From Xiphydria camelus (taxonomy: Eukaryota > Arthropoda > Insecta > Hymenoptera > Xiphydriidae), in the NCBI GenBank assembly GCA_963678675.1, contig OY783193.1, forward strand, positions 14,206,208-14,270,207: a DNA stretch of 64,000 nt. Direction: 5' to 3'. Both the position numbers and the translations under genes were made by a program. Shown here in pieces: positions 46,231-57,451 of this stretch. The notes beneath the pieces were generated by a model. The model saw nothing but the letters and a program-made list of their open reading frames with translations, did no database searches and was not told the origin of the DNA. Positions within the stretch are counted from its first letter, which is position 1, and every line of letters begins with the position of its first letter.

Positions 46231-49165
46231 TATGTATTAACAAATTAGTGGGAAATGTCGCAGATTTATATTTCTGCGGTGCAAGAAATTATTACATTTT
46301 GATACGAAGCGATAATATCGTCAAAGACCGTAGTTTTGGAAGTCCTTGGGAAGGACAAAAAAGTCGAGGTAAAGCGTACGAACCACGATAATTTCGACTT
46401 TCTGCGTGCAGCGATCGGATCGATTAACGGAGACGCGAGAGTGGGAAAGAAAAAAGCGTCCCGACAGGAATATATATCCAGGTTTCCAGGGGCAAAATTC
46501 GAGGCGAATTTATGTATATCATCGACCAAGTTCCCGAGAATATAATAAATCATCGGATATTGCAAGCTTTCTCCTTCCACTAAGTAAAGCTCTCCCGCTC
46601 TTCTAAGTTTTTCAAGTATTCCTCGGCACCTTCCGCCTCTATGTCTCATCCCCAATGGCACTTCATCCCCCACCCGGCCCACGCCTGAACTTATGCCATA
46701 TTAAACGTTCTGTTATTTTACATTCAACGCTCTCACGAAGCATCCGCACGGAAGTCAACTTTTTTTCGGGCACTAAATTGTTCATGTATTGTCACTGAAA
46801 GCGCGTTTGGTGGTGAACAAGTGTCGGAGGTGTTGAATGCCGCGGGGGATTTTGTTATTGCAGGTGTTTTGAATTGAGAACACACGGAGAAATCTAATTT
46901 TGTCTTATAGTAACAACATCGAAAATCAGTTATTATATGGCAGCATTTTTTGTTACGACAACAAAAATAGTTTGTTTTCTTGGGATGAAAATGTTTGACA
47001 GGTTTCCTTGGCTACAATGAAAATTATAAGTTTTTCTTCCTTTCCTTTCGCTACCATAACAAATCGATCTGTTATCACTATTTTAACTCAGACATTTGTA
47101 ACAGTAACTTAAATAATGTTACAGTAATAAATTATTTTTATCTGTGTAAAGTTATTTAATTCTCTCACAAGCATATATGTAATAATTTGCGTATTATTGA
47201 AGTAAGACTTTCAAAGCCATCACATATACAGGATAAAAGTGGGATAAACGCTTCGTTTGAGTGCAAGTTTAAAGTCTATTAGTCTGAAAACAGTTAGAGA
47301 TATCGAAAAACAGTAGCAACAAAAAGTATTTGTCTACTCTTTTACTATAAAAACGGTGCTCTTGATTTTCCATATATTTCCATTGCGTCTCGTGGGTAAT
47401 CATGTTCAAATTTAAATAGAAACGATGCAGTTTATTCTACTTTCATCCTATTACGGATATAATTTAATATAAGATCAATGCACTCGATCTGTATAAAAAA
47501 TATACAGTCGAGGTCGTATTTCATTCATTTTAACAGTATTGTAGAAAATAGTAGGTACCTATATATTATTCTAATAGCACCGCCTAATCGAAAGCACTAT
47601 AAAAACCTAAACAGCACATGAGCGTAAAATTATAGCGTTTTGAATGCTCCCTAAAAAAGTGACGAACTCAAAACATTTTTACAAAAAAAGATTCGCATTT
47701 ATATCATCTAGTTGGCAAGTAATTACTCCCATTTTTCCGTCTTTTCGTGGAATAACCTTGAGTTTTGAAAGAATATTCGCTAATTATCATAAACTCTCAT
47801 CTTTTTACCGTATACTTTTCAATGCGAACTTTTTATGCCTAATGTAGAATATAAAATGATATCTAAGGACCTCCTTTTAGACACCTATATTAGCTCTAAT
47901 ATTAGCCCGAATAAAGACTGTTTGTAGTAGATAAACAGTGAAAGTAAATGCATTGCTTCAGCTATCCCCCAAGATGCAACATTTTAATGAATTCAGCTAT
48001 TTTTCATTGGCAAGGTGCTAATCTTGTTAGAAAATATGACACTTATTTGCTACTAATATTAACCACTTAGTATTTTCTACACACACAATCATTGTATATT
48101 TTCATGATTTTCTTACCACCAAGCTGAAAGCGTACTTTTGGTGCTATATATCTGGGAAAATAGTCCATGTCGTATTTCACTAGAATGTATATTATTTCCA
48201 AGTACTTTTTTCTCGCGGCGTGTGGAGTAAAATCAGTTCCTCGATGAGAAGAATATGCACGTCTATATATGTTGGATGCAAGAGCTGCAGTCATCTCGCA
48301 GGATGTTACTTCGATTATCTCTCAAAATTGACCACACACACACAGCTGCCTTCCATCTCGGGATACCGGAAAATCCTTCCTTTGAATCTTTGGTTTCACT
48401 CTTGCGACAAAACCTTAACCAGGCTTAAGTCGTCGCTGTGGCAAAGTCCCCAATTTCTTCGGCTTGTTACTACAAAGAAACCATGGCACGAAAGGGAACG
48501 TTCGCGGCGCTCGAAGGTATTTTCTCGGTGCGAACCGCTCTCGAGCTCCTCAGCGGAGTTTAGATTAAATTCTCGATGCACTGCCAGCGAGCCAGAGGGC
48601 CCCGACTATACCTCCAGCCGCGAGCACTCGACATTATCCATGGTCAAAGCCGCTCTCGGCAGCCGTTTCCAACCAATCCCACGCCGAGTACCGAGCGCGC
48701 CGCCCGTCTAATTGTCTCTGATAATTAAACCGAAACTTTGTTAACTGGAAAAGTCACGGCGCGAACTCAGGGTGACACCGCGGGCTATGAGTAATTGGTA
48801 ATTAGTATCCAAGACCGTTAATATCTATGGTCTGACGCCCGGATGCGGCGTATCGCGGAGAGTAGGGCCGGAAAAATTGGAGGAAATGAAAAGGGGAGAG
48901 AGCGAAGTGCGATGACGGCGAAGAAGCTGCAAAGACGGAGGAAGGAGAATATGAGAAAAGAAGAGGGATGAAATATATATAATATATATATGAAAAGCGC
49001 TTATTAATCTGCATACCGTTAGCGGGACGAGATAATCGCTTCTAATATAGAGATCATTTCGCGAGGCCTTCATTAATAGAGAATTTTCTGCAATTGGTAT
49101 TTGCTGCGCTTTTCCGGAGTTTGGATGGAAATTGGTATTCAGTGCAATTCATTAAAGTATGTATA
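46231..49165. other. Mostly anonymous DNA; GC-rich 48.2-48.95 kb
   Basis: 46266-46682 (minus, 138 codons) and 48220-48711 (plus, 163 codons) are open but unrecognised, and overlapping frames exist on the other strand. 46884-47155 has CACGGAGAAATCTAATTT with a loosely inverted partner and may be an old MITE. 47222-47340 resembles the left part of 62135-62357. 48220-48950 is CpG-rich. Confidence 0.35.
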
Positions 49166-49381
49166 CAGGGTGTTTCAATCAGGAAAGTCATGACGGGTGT
49201 GGCCAAATTTGCCTATACTTATTCTGCAGATTAATGATAGATTAACGGTATAAGTATTGGCTGACAGTCAGAACTTAATTGTTAGCCAATACTTAAGCCG
49301 TCCAATTTATCATTGCTCGGCGGGACAAGTATGGGCAAATTAGGCCACACCTGTCATGACTATCCTGAGCAGAACACCCCG
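49166..49381. mobile_element. CAGGGTGTTTC foldback MITE, 216 bp
   Basis: TA borders enclose two ~100-base inverted arms: CAGGGTGTTTCAATCAGGAA, GTGTGGCCAAATTTGCC and AAGTATTGGCTGACAG are all mirrored. No coding capacity. Confidence 0.9.
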
Positions 49382-49537
49382 TATTGATACACTTGGATTG
49401 TTCACTTTGGAGTCCCGTAATGCGGACAAATATGTAGGTACTGCAAGATATGATAACTGGGATGATAAGTGAATAGTGTATAAGGCGCGTATTATTTTTC
49501 CTACCATGGGAGGATTGGCAAAACAATGACATGCGTC

Positions 49538-50205
49538 CACATCGAAAAGAATAATTAGATTAAAATGATGAAACACGTCTAGTTAAGGATCCCGTCCTAG
49601 TTGGTGGAGCCGCCATGCTTTACATATATTCTTACCTGCAGAATCTATCTGGATAATGAGTATCAGGTAATGTTAGTGAAAATTTAGATCTATTCTCATT
49701 TCCAAATAAAAATTATTTCACTGAAGAACTATGGTATTTCCGGTAAAGGAGATCATCAAGTCGTTACACGTGGTCTTTGTTTTTCACAGTAAACAATTGC
49801 ACTCTAGTAATTAATGATTTGTCCATTCCAGTGAGTACTAAATACTTCTTGCGAAGTTAGGTTTCCATTAAAAACACATTTTAAAAAAAACAGACCACGT
49901 GTAACAATTTCGAGGCCTCCTTTATCGGAAAAACCATGATTCGTCAGAGAAACATTCTTTATCTAGACATGAAAAAGGATCTTAAATCTTGGAAAAAACA
50001 GCGGCTACCCTAGTAAATCCAACTCAAACTGGACCCTCAAATGCGTTTACTTATTCTAATCAAAATACTGGGAGTTGAACCAAATATTCAGATATTCTAA
50101 CCAAATATTATAGATGGACAATTCATATTTCACCAAACGATTTAGTCATCGTTTCGAGGATTTTAGTTAAACTGACCAAGTCATTTGTCTTAATACAGAG
50201 GCATG
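49538..50205. mobile_element. CACTGAGAAAA-family MITE with a nested hairpin element
   Basis: 49538-49580 and 49990-50205 match successive parts of the MITEs at 18007-18274 and 61912-62130. They are separated by about 400 bases holding an inverted repeat: ATGGTATTTCCGGTAAAGGA..TTACACGTGGTCT at 49730-49782 against 49893-49941. The simplest reading is insertion of a second MITE. Confidence 0.6.
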
Positions 50206-50246
50206 GCTGATACCTAAGTGATAGAGATATATACCTAGCACACATA

Positions 50247-51078
50247 CGACGGTCATTTGAAAAGCTTCCGGATTTTTTAGGAAAAACACATATTTGAAGG
50301 TAAAAAAAATTATTTCTCAACATAACTCGATACATTTAATCCATCGTTTCTCTCAACCCTTCAAGCCGTTAGAAAAAAATTCGTTTTGTCCACCTGAAAA
50401 ATGCCGGTATACAGCGTTTTCCACCTCGGCATTTGTCCTAAATTTTCTAGGTGGATCCAGGTTTCATCGACAGTTATCAAACATCGCAAAAATTCAGCTG
50501 GATTTTTTTATACAGCTCAAGACACTCGCGCGACATACCAAGCCGTACGCGCACCCAGCGTGCGGATAATTTTCTCATACCCAAATCCTCGTGGAAAATC
50601 ATGTGCATCCGTTCATCTGATATCTTACAAGCCTCAGCAATCTCCTTCACGGTCAATCGACGATCTTCCATCACATTTTCATGCACTAAGTCCACAATTT
50701 CGTCAGTAGAAACAGTTTTTGGGCGCCCAAAACGTTCGACATCAAAAATGCTGGTACGGCCACGTTTGTACTCAGTCACCCAATGTTTGACGGTTGTGTA
50801 CGATGGGGACACTTCATCGCATACTGACAACGAGTCTAACTCGTCTTTTATTTCCTGAGTTTGTTTTCCTTTCTAATAAAGGAGCTTGATCACCATTGTC
50901 GACAGAAAACATCTGTCAACTTTATAAAAGTGCCATGAGCAAAGTACTGATCGGAATGACTTGAAATTTTTATGGGATACATATATCAATGCGATATATA
51001 TATCAGTCGATATACTAAGAATTAAATTCTATTGTGACTGCTTGTCAATAAGGCCGGAAACTTTTCAAATGACCCTCG
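50247..51078 (-). mobile_element. mariner element, internally deleted
   Basis: TA (50245-50246 and 51079-51080) borders ends CGA(C/G)GGTCATTTGAAAAG, an inverted pair of about 26 bases typical of mariners. It is 832 bp, compared with about 1.3 kb for an intact mariner. Sequence encodes the N-terminal DNA-binding half and the extreme C-terminus of a mariner transposase. Confidence 0.92.
50320..50830 (-). pseudogene. mariner transposase relic
   Basis: The 117-codon frame (50477-50830) shows the second helix-turn-helix region of mariner transposases: TVKHWVTEYKRGRTS, then FGRPKTVSTDEIV and LTVKEIAEACKISDERMHMI, followed by LGMRKLSARWV. After a frameshift, VDETWIH at 50451-50471 is the motif carrying the first catalytic aspartate. 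The two other catalytic positions are deleted. Sequence resumes with the C-terminal KGLRERWIKCIE-like block near 50320-50385, with stops. It cannot be active. Confidence 0.92.
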
Positions 51079-51300
51079 TACTTCATGTTGGATGTCTCGG
51101 GGCACAAAATGGGACTACAAAGGAGTGTGCATCTCCAATGGACCATACCAATTTCGATTCCTCTCGTTGTGAGAAATCGGAGCGGTAACAAGAAAGTAGG
51201 GGATGGCGAAATAATCGAACGGCAAAATAATAGGAATCTTTTTGCATGTTATTATACCTAAAATACAGCACATATGTATAAATTATGATAGGCGAAAGGA

Positions 51301-51766
51301 TCCTACGTAAAAGAAAAGTGTGGCCAAAGTGTGACGGAAGTCTGGGAAAAGTTGAACTAAAAAGTATGGCTACGAATTGTATCCTAGATTTTCAGCCAGA
51401 CAATTGTTCCCCATCGGCTGAAAAGTAAAATTTACTCAACTTATCTTCACCATTTTAATTCAATTCTGTTGTATGAATTCTTCATTATAGAACTATAATG
51501 ACTTATTCAGCAGTAGAATATAGTTTATTAGTAATATTTAAAGAGTTTAACATAATAAATAACATAATAAATTGAAATAATATCGACTGATAATAACAGA
51601 CATCGATTACCTACTGCATAACCTCGTACAAACAACTGAACTCTGCTTGAAGAGCGCATCGTTTACAAGTTGAAAGTTTGGGATACGATCCCTACTCATA
51701 ATTTTTTGGTTCAACTTTTCCCAAACTTCTGTCATACTTTAGCCATACTTCTTTTTTTACGCGGGA
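51301..51766. mobile_element. MITE with TCC..CGTAAAA ends
   Basis: The left arm (CTACGTAAAAGAAAAGTGTG, TGTGACGGAAGTCTGGG, AAAAGTTGAAC) is mirrored by the right arm (GTTCAACTTTTCCCAAACTT, TTTTTTTACGCGGGATAG). Arms are about 80 bases and the interior is AT-rich. Confidence 0.8.
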
Positions 51767-52588
51767 TAGTAAGAAATACGTAGGATATTAGAAGACACCT
51801 TTTTATACACAATAATAAATGTAATAAACATTACATTCGGATATCACTAAATCATTATACAAAAAATAAAACTGCGTCAGAAAGCCATTCCGCACGCCTA
51901 CTACGTCACGATCAACCCATGCGTAAACCCGCGCGGAGCGTGGCGATTTCCGTTTAAAACGAAGAAGTATGGAAGCCATAAGTTACGGAAGAAGATCGTT
52001 ATTGACGCCGGTCGACTCTCTATCAACTTTCATTTCGGTACGTTTCATTTATGGAACGGTTCGAGCGTTATCAAAGCGGTTCGAGGATGGGGCCGTGGTA
52101 TCGGGGCCAACGAGAGTATTAAATTTGAGTGGCTGATGCCACCATCCACCACGTTTACTGTTATAGGCGCGACGCGTTCAGCTCGCACAGATGGAATTTT
52201 AATATTGCACGTGCATATAGCTTCCGGGGCGCTTCTTGGCTAACCACCTGCACCTCTCCACTCTGCAGCTTCGCCTTTTCTCCCCTCACTCGCTGTACTT
52301 CCGCCTCGACACTCTCGCTCTTATTATCGGTCTTCCTGATCCTCGTTACAGAGGCGCGCGGATCCCTGCCGAACGTTCCGTATGCAAACGACTCCGCCTC
52401 AGTGAAATTATCGCACACGCGCGCGTGCGGATTAGTTGGAGACTCCGTCGCCAGTTTTTTTTAAAGTGAAACTTCTTATGCGACGTCGGAGCGTTTAACG
52501 CTGTGCGTTAAATATCTAACGCTCCTGTGGAGGGGGTACGGTACCGTGGCCCACTATAGGTGGAAATAGTTTATGGGCGTGCGCATAT
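51767..52588. other. GC-rich island without an assigned gene
   Basis: 51890-52560 is CpG-rich. Overlapping frames at 52129-52469 on both strands are unrecognised. It may be a promoter or exon of an unidentified gene. Confidence 0.35.
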
Positions 52589-52592
52589 TTAA

Positions 52593-53455
52593 CCTTTATG
52601 TGTGTGTGACTGAGAAGGTACCCGGGTAACTTTTGTATTTTTAGACAGTGTTCATTTGCGTATTAAGAGCCGTTGCACGTGGTGGTTCTGCGAGATCTCT
52701 AAACTAGCTATTTAGTATATTATGTAACATTTTTTGGTCACTGCAATTATTATTTTAGCGAGAAATTATTATTTGAAATGTTTACACCCTCTAATGACGG
52801 TTTAGGTACCGGGGTACTTTTACGTATTTTCCACAGAATTAATAATATTACGATATAAAAAACAAAGAAAACGTTTTCATTTTATTTGTATTGGCCAAGA
52901 AGTATATAATATGAAAATAATATATAAATTATTGCAAAAGTCTAATCAGCCTGTAGATTACAAGTTTCGCAAACGGTCTTGCTTACATAATGTTAATTGG
53001 AAACTGGCTTCATGCAAGAAATGCACGACTTTCTGGTTTTGCGTTGTCTGTGGCGCAACTTTCGATATAAATAGCAACTTCCAACAACGGGAATGCGTCC
53101 AGATGCATCACGGGGCTGCCGATCCTTGTCTACTTCGACAGGTTGCATTATTTGATGGCCAAGTACCATTTCTATGGAATTGGTATTTGGCCATCAATAT
53201 CTGCCATATGAAGCAAGCGATAAACAGTAAATTTTTACTTGTTACGACCACTCTCTCTCAAATTGTTTACACGACAACGTAAAACGCACTACTGACTCCC
53301 GCACAGTTCGCCGTTAGAATTGTTCAGACGGGTCTAAGGTTGTCTACGTAACTTTCAGTGCGTGGTGCACTGCGCAAGATTGAGATCAGCGGCGTGCATC
53401 AAAATTTATAATAAATGTATAATAGAAGGTGGTTTTTTTCCCAGTCACATAAAGG
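52593..53455 (+). mobile_element. TTAA-flanked element with CCTTTATGTG ends
   Basis: TTAA at 52589-52592 and 53456-53459 bounds inverted ends CCTTTATGTG...ACTG; the left end carries extra TG repeats. The 863-bp element is therefore piggyBac-like and contains one cysteine-rich frame. Confidence 0.8.
52911..53282 (+). pseudogene. Cysteine-rich frame in the TTAA element
   Basis: The 123-codon frame includes KRSCLHN, CKKCTTFWFCVVCGATF and RECVQMHHG, giving a C/C-x2-C/C-x2-C/C-x3-H pattern. That recalls the C-terminal cysteine-rich, zinc-binding domain of piggyBac transposases, which fits the TTAA borders. The part after HHG (LFDGQVPFLWNWYLAINICH) is not recognised. The catalytic domain is absent, so it is probably a C-terminal remnant. 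The opposite strand has many stops. Confidence 0.5.
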
Positions 53456-53861
53456 TTAAACGAATCGCTGTGCTAATATCCCGTTTGCCCGCTAGATGGC
53501 GAATATTCTCGGATGCGAATTTATGTTTTGGTATTTAGGTATAAGAGCAACGTTGAAAAGTGTAATGGTTATCGCTTCATGGCTCAATTTGGGCTGGAAG
53601 GTTACAAAATAAAATTCCTCTAAATCGAATTATTTTTAAATAAACCCCAGCTGTTACTAAAGTAGATGAATGAACTAAAGCTGAAACCTAATAACATATA
53701 TAATACTGTTCTTATCAGCTTAATATCTGATACGCTCCCGATTCGGGAGTCAGAATGTTAAACTGATTTTTGGAGGTGGGTGAGGTGTCGGGAACTCGCT
53801 CCAGCCTTGCCGCGGGCTATCCTGGTACTGCAGTGCCAGTGTTACGAAAAAAAAGAGTTTC
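53456..53861. other. No feature recognised
   Basis: Short AT-rich stretch and a GC-richer segment at 53770-53830. The 61-codon frame at 53770 is not recognised. Confidence 0.4.
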
Positions 53862-54396
53862 GTACAAAGTGATATTTCATATAGTAGAAGTTGTCCTCAG
53901 GAGCGACATAGCACAAGGTACCGTTATACATTCTAAGAGATACCGATCAATATAGCAACATTCAAGATGTTCCACAGCCAATACCACTAATGTATTACAT
54001 ACAACAATATAAGAGTGCTACGTTGAATTGTAGTTCTTGCAATGAAAGATAGGTACACCGAGAAAAATGAATGGCTCTTATGACTAATTAAAGTATTGCT
54101 ACTTGCATGTCCTTTATTATAGTAATAATCATCGTCATAGGAGGAATACGTATTGCTGTAAGAGCAATATCGTTTAGTTACTGCTGTATTCGTTACTGTA
54201 GCAACGCGAGAAATCCCTTGGAGAGATAGGTTTCAGTTACTCGAGAGATTTTTTTTTCAACTGCTGCAGTAAATAACGCAGTATAGCTGTGAAACTATAT
54301 GTACGGCTGCAAGAACCACGCATACACTTACATTTACGCTCAGATCAGTTATACATAGCATTACTATGGCAATGTACCTATCCATCAAACATAAAT

Positions 54397-54584
54397 AGTA
54401 TCTTATGTCATAAGGCCGAAATCCGAGGCTTTGTCAGACTGTGTTTAATTAGGTCGTAACACGAGGCATGGTTTGGCAATAAGGCTCGCTGAAGGCGAGC
54501 CCCCTCACCATGCCTCCTTGCTACGACCTATATATATAAACACAGTCTTAAAAATCCGAGGATTTCAGCCGAATGACATATACT
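54397..54584. repeat. Hairpin module K, copy 2
   Basis: Complete copy: AGTATCTTATGTCATAAGGC at the left and GCCGAATGACATATACT at the right, with inner arms GTCGTAACACGAGGCATGGT / ACCATGCCTCCTTGCTACGA. Copy 1 is 21848-22005. Confidence 0.85.
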
Positions 54585-54585
54585 A

Positions 54586-54792
54586 TTTTTCCTCACGAAT
54601 GCCCATTTCTGAAAACAAAATAAACAGAAGTATACACGGCTCATTTCACGTTGCGTTTATCAGTTTGGAAAAAAGACCCACAATCTTTTAACAGCCTGCG
54701 GACTCCCGGTCAGTGTCACGCGGGAAAAACGTCATCTTACAGTCTAAAAATAGGCTGAAAAAGGCCTCGAACTGGGCATGAGTAAGGAAAAA
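54586..54792. mobile_element. Element J, deletion derivative
   Basis: Bordered by TA. The left 23 bases and the right ~160 bases match 31513-32215 (TTCACGTTGCGTTTATCAG, GTGTCACGCGGGAAAAACG). The middle, including the decayed frame of copy 1, is missing. Confidence 0.8.
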
Positions 54793-55152
54793 TAAATTTA
54801 ATCCAAAGGGGAGGACGGTATTTGGCGATTGTAACTTATTTTTCTATACGTGTAATGCGAAACTGCTCACTTGACGTATTGAACATTACATAGCTGCCAG
54901 AAGTCATCCGTCGTTCAGCTCCCACGGCTATACATCGTTCTTACAAGCGGAATGTATCCGGTGCAAATGTTCGGCTCTCGTAGCTAGACGACACTAGTGT
55001 TGTGCCAAAAGACTCGAGTATAGCTCTAAGAGCCAGAAGAAATTCAGTAGGCAGAGCCATTCATTTTTCTCGGTGTATTCTTACAATGTACAACCGTACT
55101 CTATGCTATATCGCTTCTGAGGACAACTTCTACTATGAGAGATATCACTGAT

Positions 55153-56882
55153 TACTCCATTTATTGAGTAGGGGTGGGTAGGAGAGTGCCGGTCAATTAA
55201 GCGGAATGTGACATAAAATAATAAATTTTAACCTAAATTTGAAAACAAATGACTGTAATAAGTCTGGAGAGCATCTATTTTCTGAACATTTTGTTGAAAT
55301 TTAGATTGAATAGTTTTTCTTTAAGTTATAATCGGAAAAATGAAAACAACGTTGTTCGGCATCCCCCCACCTGTGGGGAATACCGGTCGAGCATTTCAAA
55401 AGGCATTTTAAATGGGGAAATATATTTTTGTATGTTCCTTTGGAAATATAGGAAATATTTAATGAAGACTAAGGTAGATTGAAGAAATAAATATTATTAA
55501 AAATGTTGGATGTTATATTAATTTAAAAAAATTTCGAAATTAGTACAACCTTGAAGTGTAAGAGAGATTAACTATACTTAGATACCATAAGTATTGTCAC
55601 GTTTTCTATATTTATGATAAATATCGACATATTTATAGTACTGAACGTTATATGCCGCAATAATTCAATCTTACTACACGGATTGTAGGAGTGGTTACCA
55701 CAAACTTTTCTCCATGTTCAATTGTTTGCCTGTACCGTTTTGTACACGATGGCTTTGTACAAATTACAATACAATAAAAGTACATCTAGGGACAGAATGT
55801 CCACCCGACTTGAACATAGGCTTCCCATGTATTATTGCAGGTTTGATAAACTGACCATTTGGTTAAAATAACTAGTTGGTTATCATTTGATTAAAATAAT
55901 TACCCGGTATTTTAGTTAGAATGACTAAATACTATTAGCTGTATTTCGCTATTTCAACCCAATTATTGTTCTCAGTATACAAAACTCTATCGCCTATTTA
56001 TGAAGAATTTTCACACGAACGGCGTACGTTATGCGAAAATCGCGATGCTCTCCGGTACTATTATAGATCACCCGGCAAGGTGTGCCACAATCTTCTCTCA
56101 TTTTTCTTCTATCTATGGATGATATATGATTCGATTACTTTCTTTTATGGCAGGTATAAAAAAGAAAGACATTAGATAAAATACTTACATAGCGCTCTCG
56201 CGTTACGAGTTTGGCGTGAGAGGAGGGGGGAGGACCTTTGACTATCGGCGACGCGTGGTTCCGACGTTACGTGAGTGCGTAATCTTCGACGCTCAATCGA
56301 TTCCCATAATCACGGTTTGTACGAGTTATCGATGTCTGTTTTCAGCCAGTTTTCGCACTTTCCTCGGGGAAAGATTAAAAATACGAAGGACGTACGCCGC
56401 GCTCAGCATTTCCGAGGCTTTAAGGGATGATTCTCCTTTTACGTAATGCCCACGCAAAACGGTTATACGACAATCCGAGATAGTGGACTATTTCGTCTGC
56501 GCAAAGAGAATTTTTAATCCCACTTTTCCCAGCGTCGACGAATTTCACGACAGAATTTTTACGACCGACTCCGGTGGTCGCGTTATATTCGGTCTCCTGT
56601 CCGCGCGTCTTTCCGTTTAACTACGAGAAATCTTTCTCGTTCTTTTGGGGAATATAAATAGGTTTCTCTCTCTTTTTTTTTACTCGACCGCGATATTTTT
56701 CCACTATTACGAGGAAAATGGAGCACCGCGAATGCGAAACCTCGTTTGTATATGTAACTCTTTGCTATGCAAATCATTCTGCATTGCTTTACTCGTTTTT
56801 ACTCTTGCATCGTAGACAAGAAAATGTTCATGAAAACCGCAATTAGAGAGTCTAGAGGGTTGTATTCGATATGTATGTATTA
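55153..56882. other. Unassigned DNA with a partial MITE
   Basis: 55850-55980 carries GATAAACTGACCATTTGGTT and TTATTGTTCTCAGTATA, a partial CACTGAGAAAA-family MITE. 56190-56600 is CpG-rich. No gene is recognised. Confidence 0.4.
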
Positions 56883-57145
56883 TATGAGTCGTTTGGTTTC
56901 AAAATCGGCCACCTCCGTATTTGATAAAATCGGCCATCTCCATTTAAAAAATTATAATGCAGCAAAATCTTCCAAGAATTTTTTGTATACACATATGGAT
57001 TAGTTGTTCCGAAGCAATATACTTATAGGTATATGTACCAAGAATCGCATTAATTAATGCCTGTATTTCTATGGTACATATTTTTTGAAGTCCTGACAAA
57101 TTTGCTTACTTGGAGTTGGCCGATTTTGAAACCAAGCAACTCATA
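56883..57145. mobile_element. TATGAGT MITE, 263 bp
   Basis: TA-bordered ends TATGAGTCGTTTGGTTTCAA and (reverse) TATGAGTTGCTTGGTTTCAA, followed by AATCGGCCA on both sides. A second internal AATCGGCCATCTCC follows the left end. The GGCCA(C/T)CTCC motif resembles that in the MITE at 6729-7518. Confidence 0.85.
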
Positions 57146-57451
57146 TACGAGTCTCGCGTTTTATTACAGTGGTACCTACTTTTCCTTGAATAAAATGTAA
57201 TCGGTAAATGATTTCATTCTAATAAGACATATTTATTTTGAGATCGTTTATCCGGATTGAGGGGATTAGTGTAACGGTACTTCCGATACAGTCCAACCTT
57301 TCGTGCGGTTTTTCGGTTGGACTTTCACCCAACTTTGAGCCAAAGTGCACTGAGAAAAAAAATTGAATAGAATCGATTTAGTTGATTTCAATTATTTCGA
57401 GCAGTTAAATATTTTCATTTTCCATTGCCGTATGCATGGTGATTTCATTTT
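57146..57451. other. Spacer with a solo MITE end
   Basis: GCACTGAGAAAAAAAATTGAA at 57348 looks like a CACTGAGAAAA-family end without a partner. The left arm of the next foldback may begin as early as 57425. Confidence 0.4.

Larger units (their letters stand above)
54056..55075. mobile_element. CACCGAGAAAAATGAATGGC element
   Basis: TA-bordered perfect terminal inverted repeats of 23 bases, CACCGAGAAAAATGAATGGC plus TCT. The 1,020-bp interior has taken up hairpin module K (54397-54584) and element J (54586-54792). No transposase frame is present. Confidence 0.9.
53862..55152. repeat. Large inverted repeat enclosing nested elements
   Basis: GTGATATTTCATATAGTAGAAG, TTGTCCTCAGGAGCGACATA and GTACCGTTATACATTC at 53862-53938 are inverted at 55078-55152. 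Inside lies the TA element 54056-55075. Confidence 0.85.

Noticed and set aside
46266..46682. 138-codon minus-strand ORF as a gene
   Set aside because: Overlapping plus-strand frames and no recognisable motifs; left as unassigned.
48220..48711. 163-codon plus-strand ORF as a gene
   Set aside because: It lies in GC-rich DNA where stops are rare; no recognisable domain, splice context or conservation evidence.
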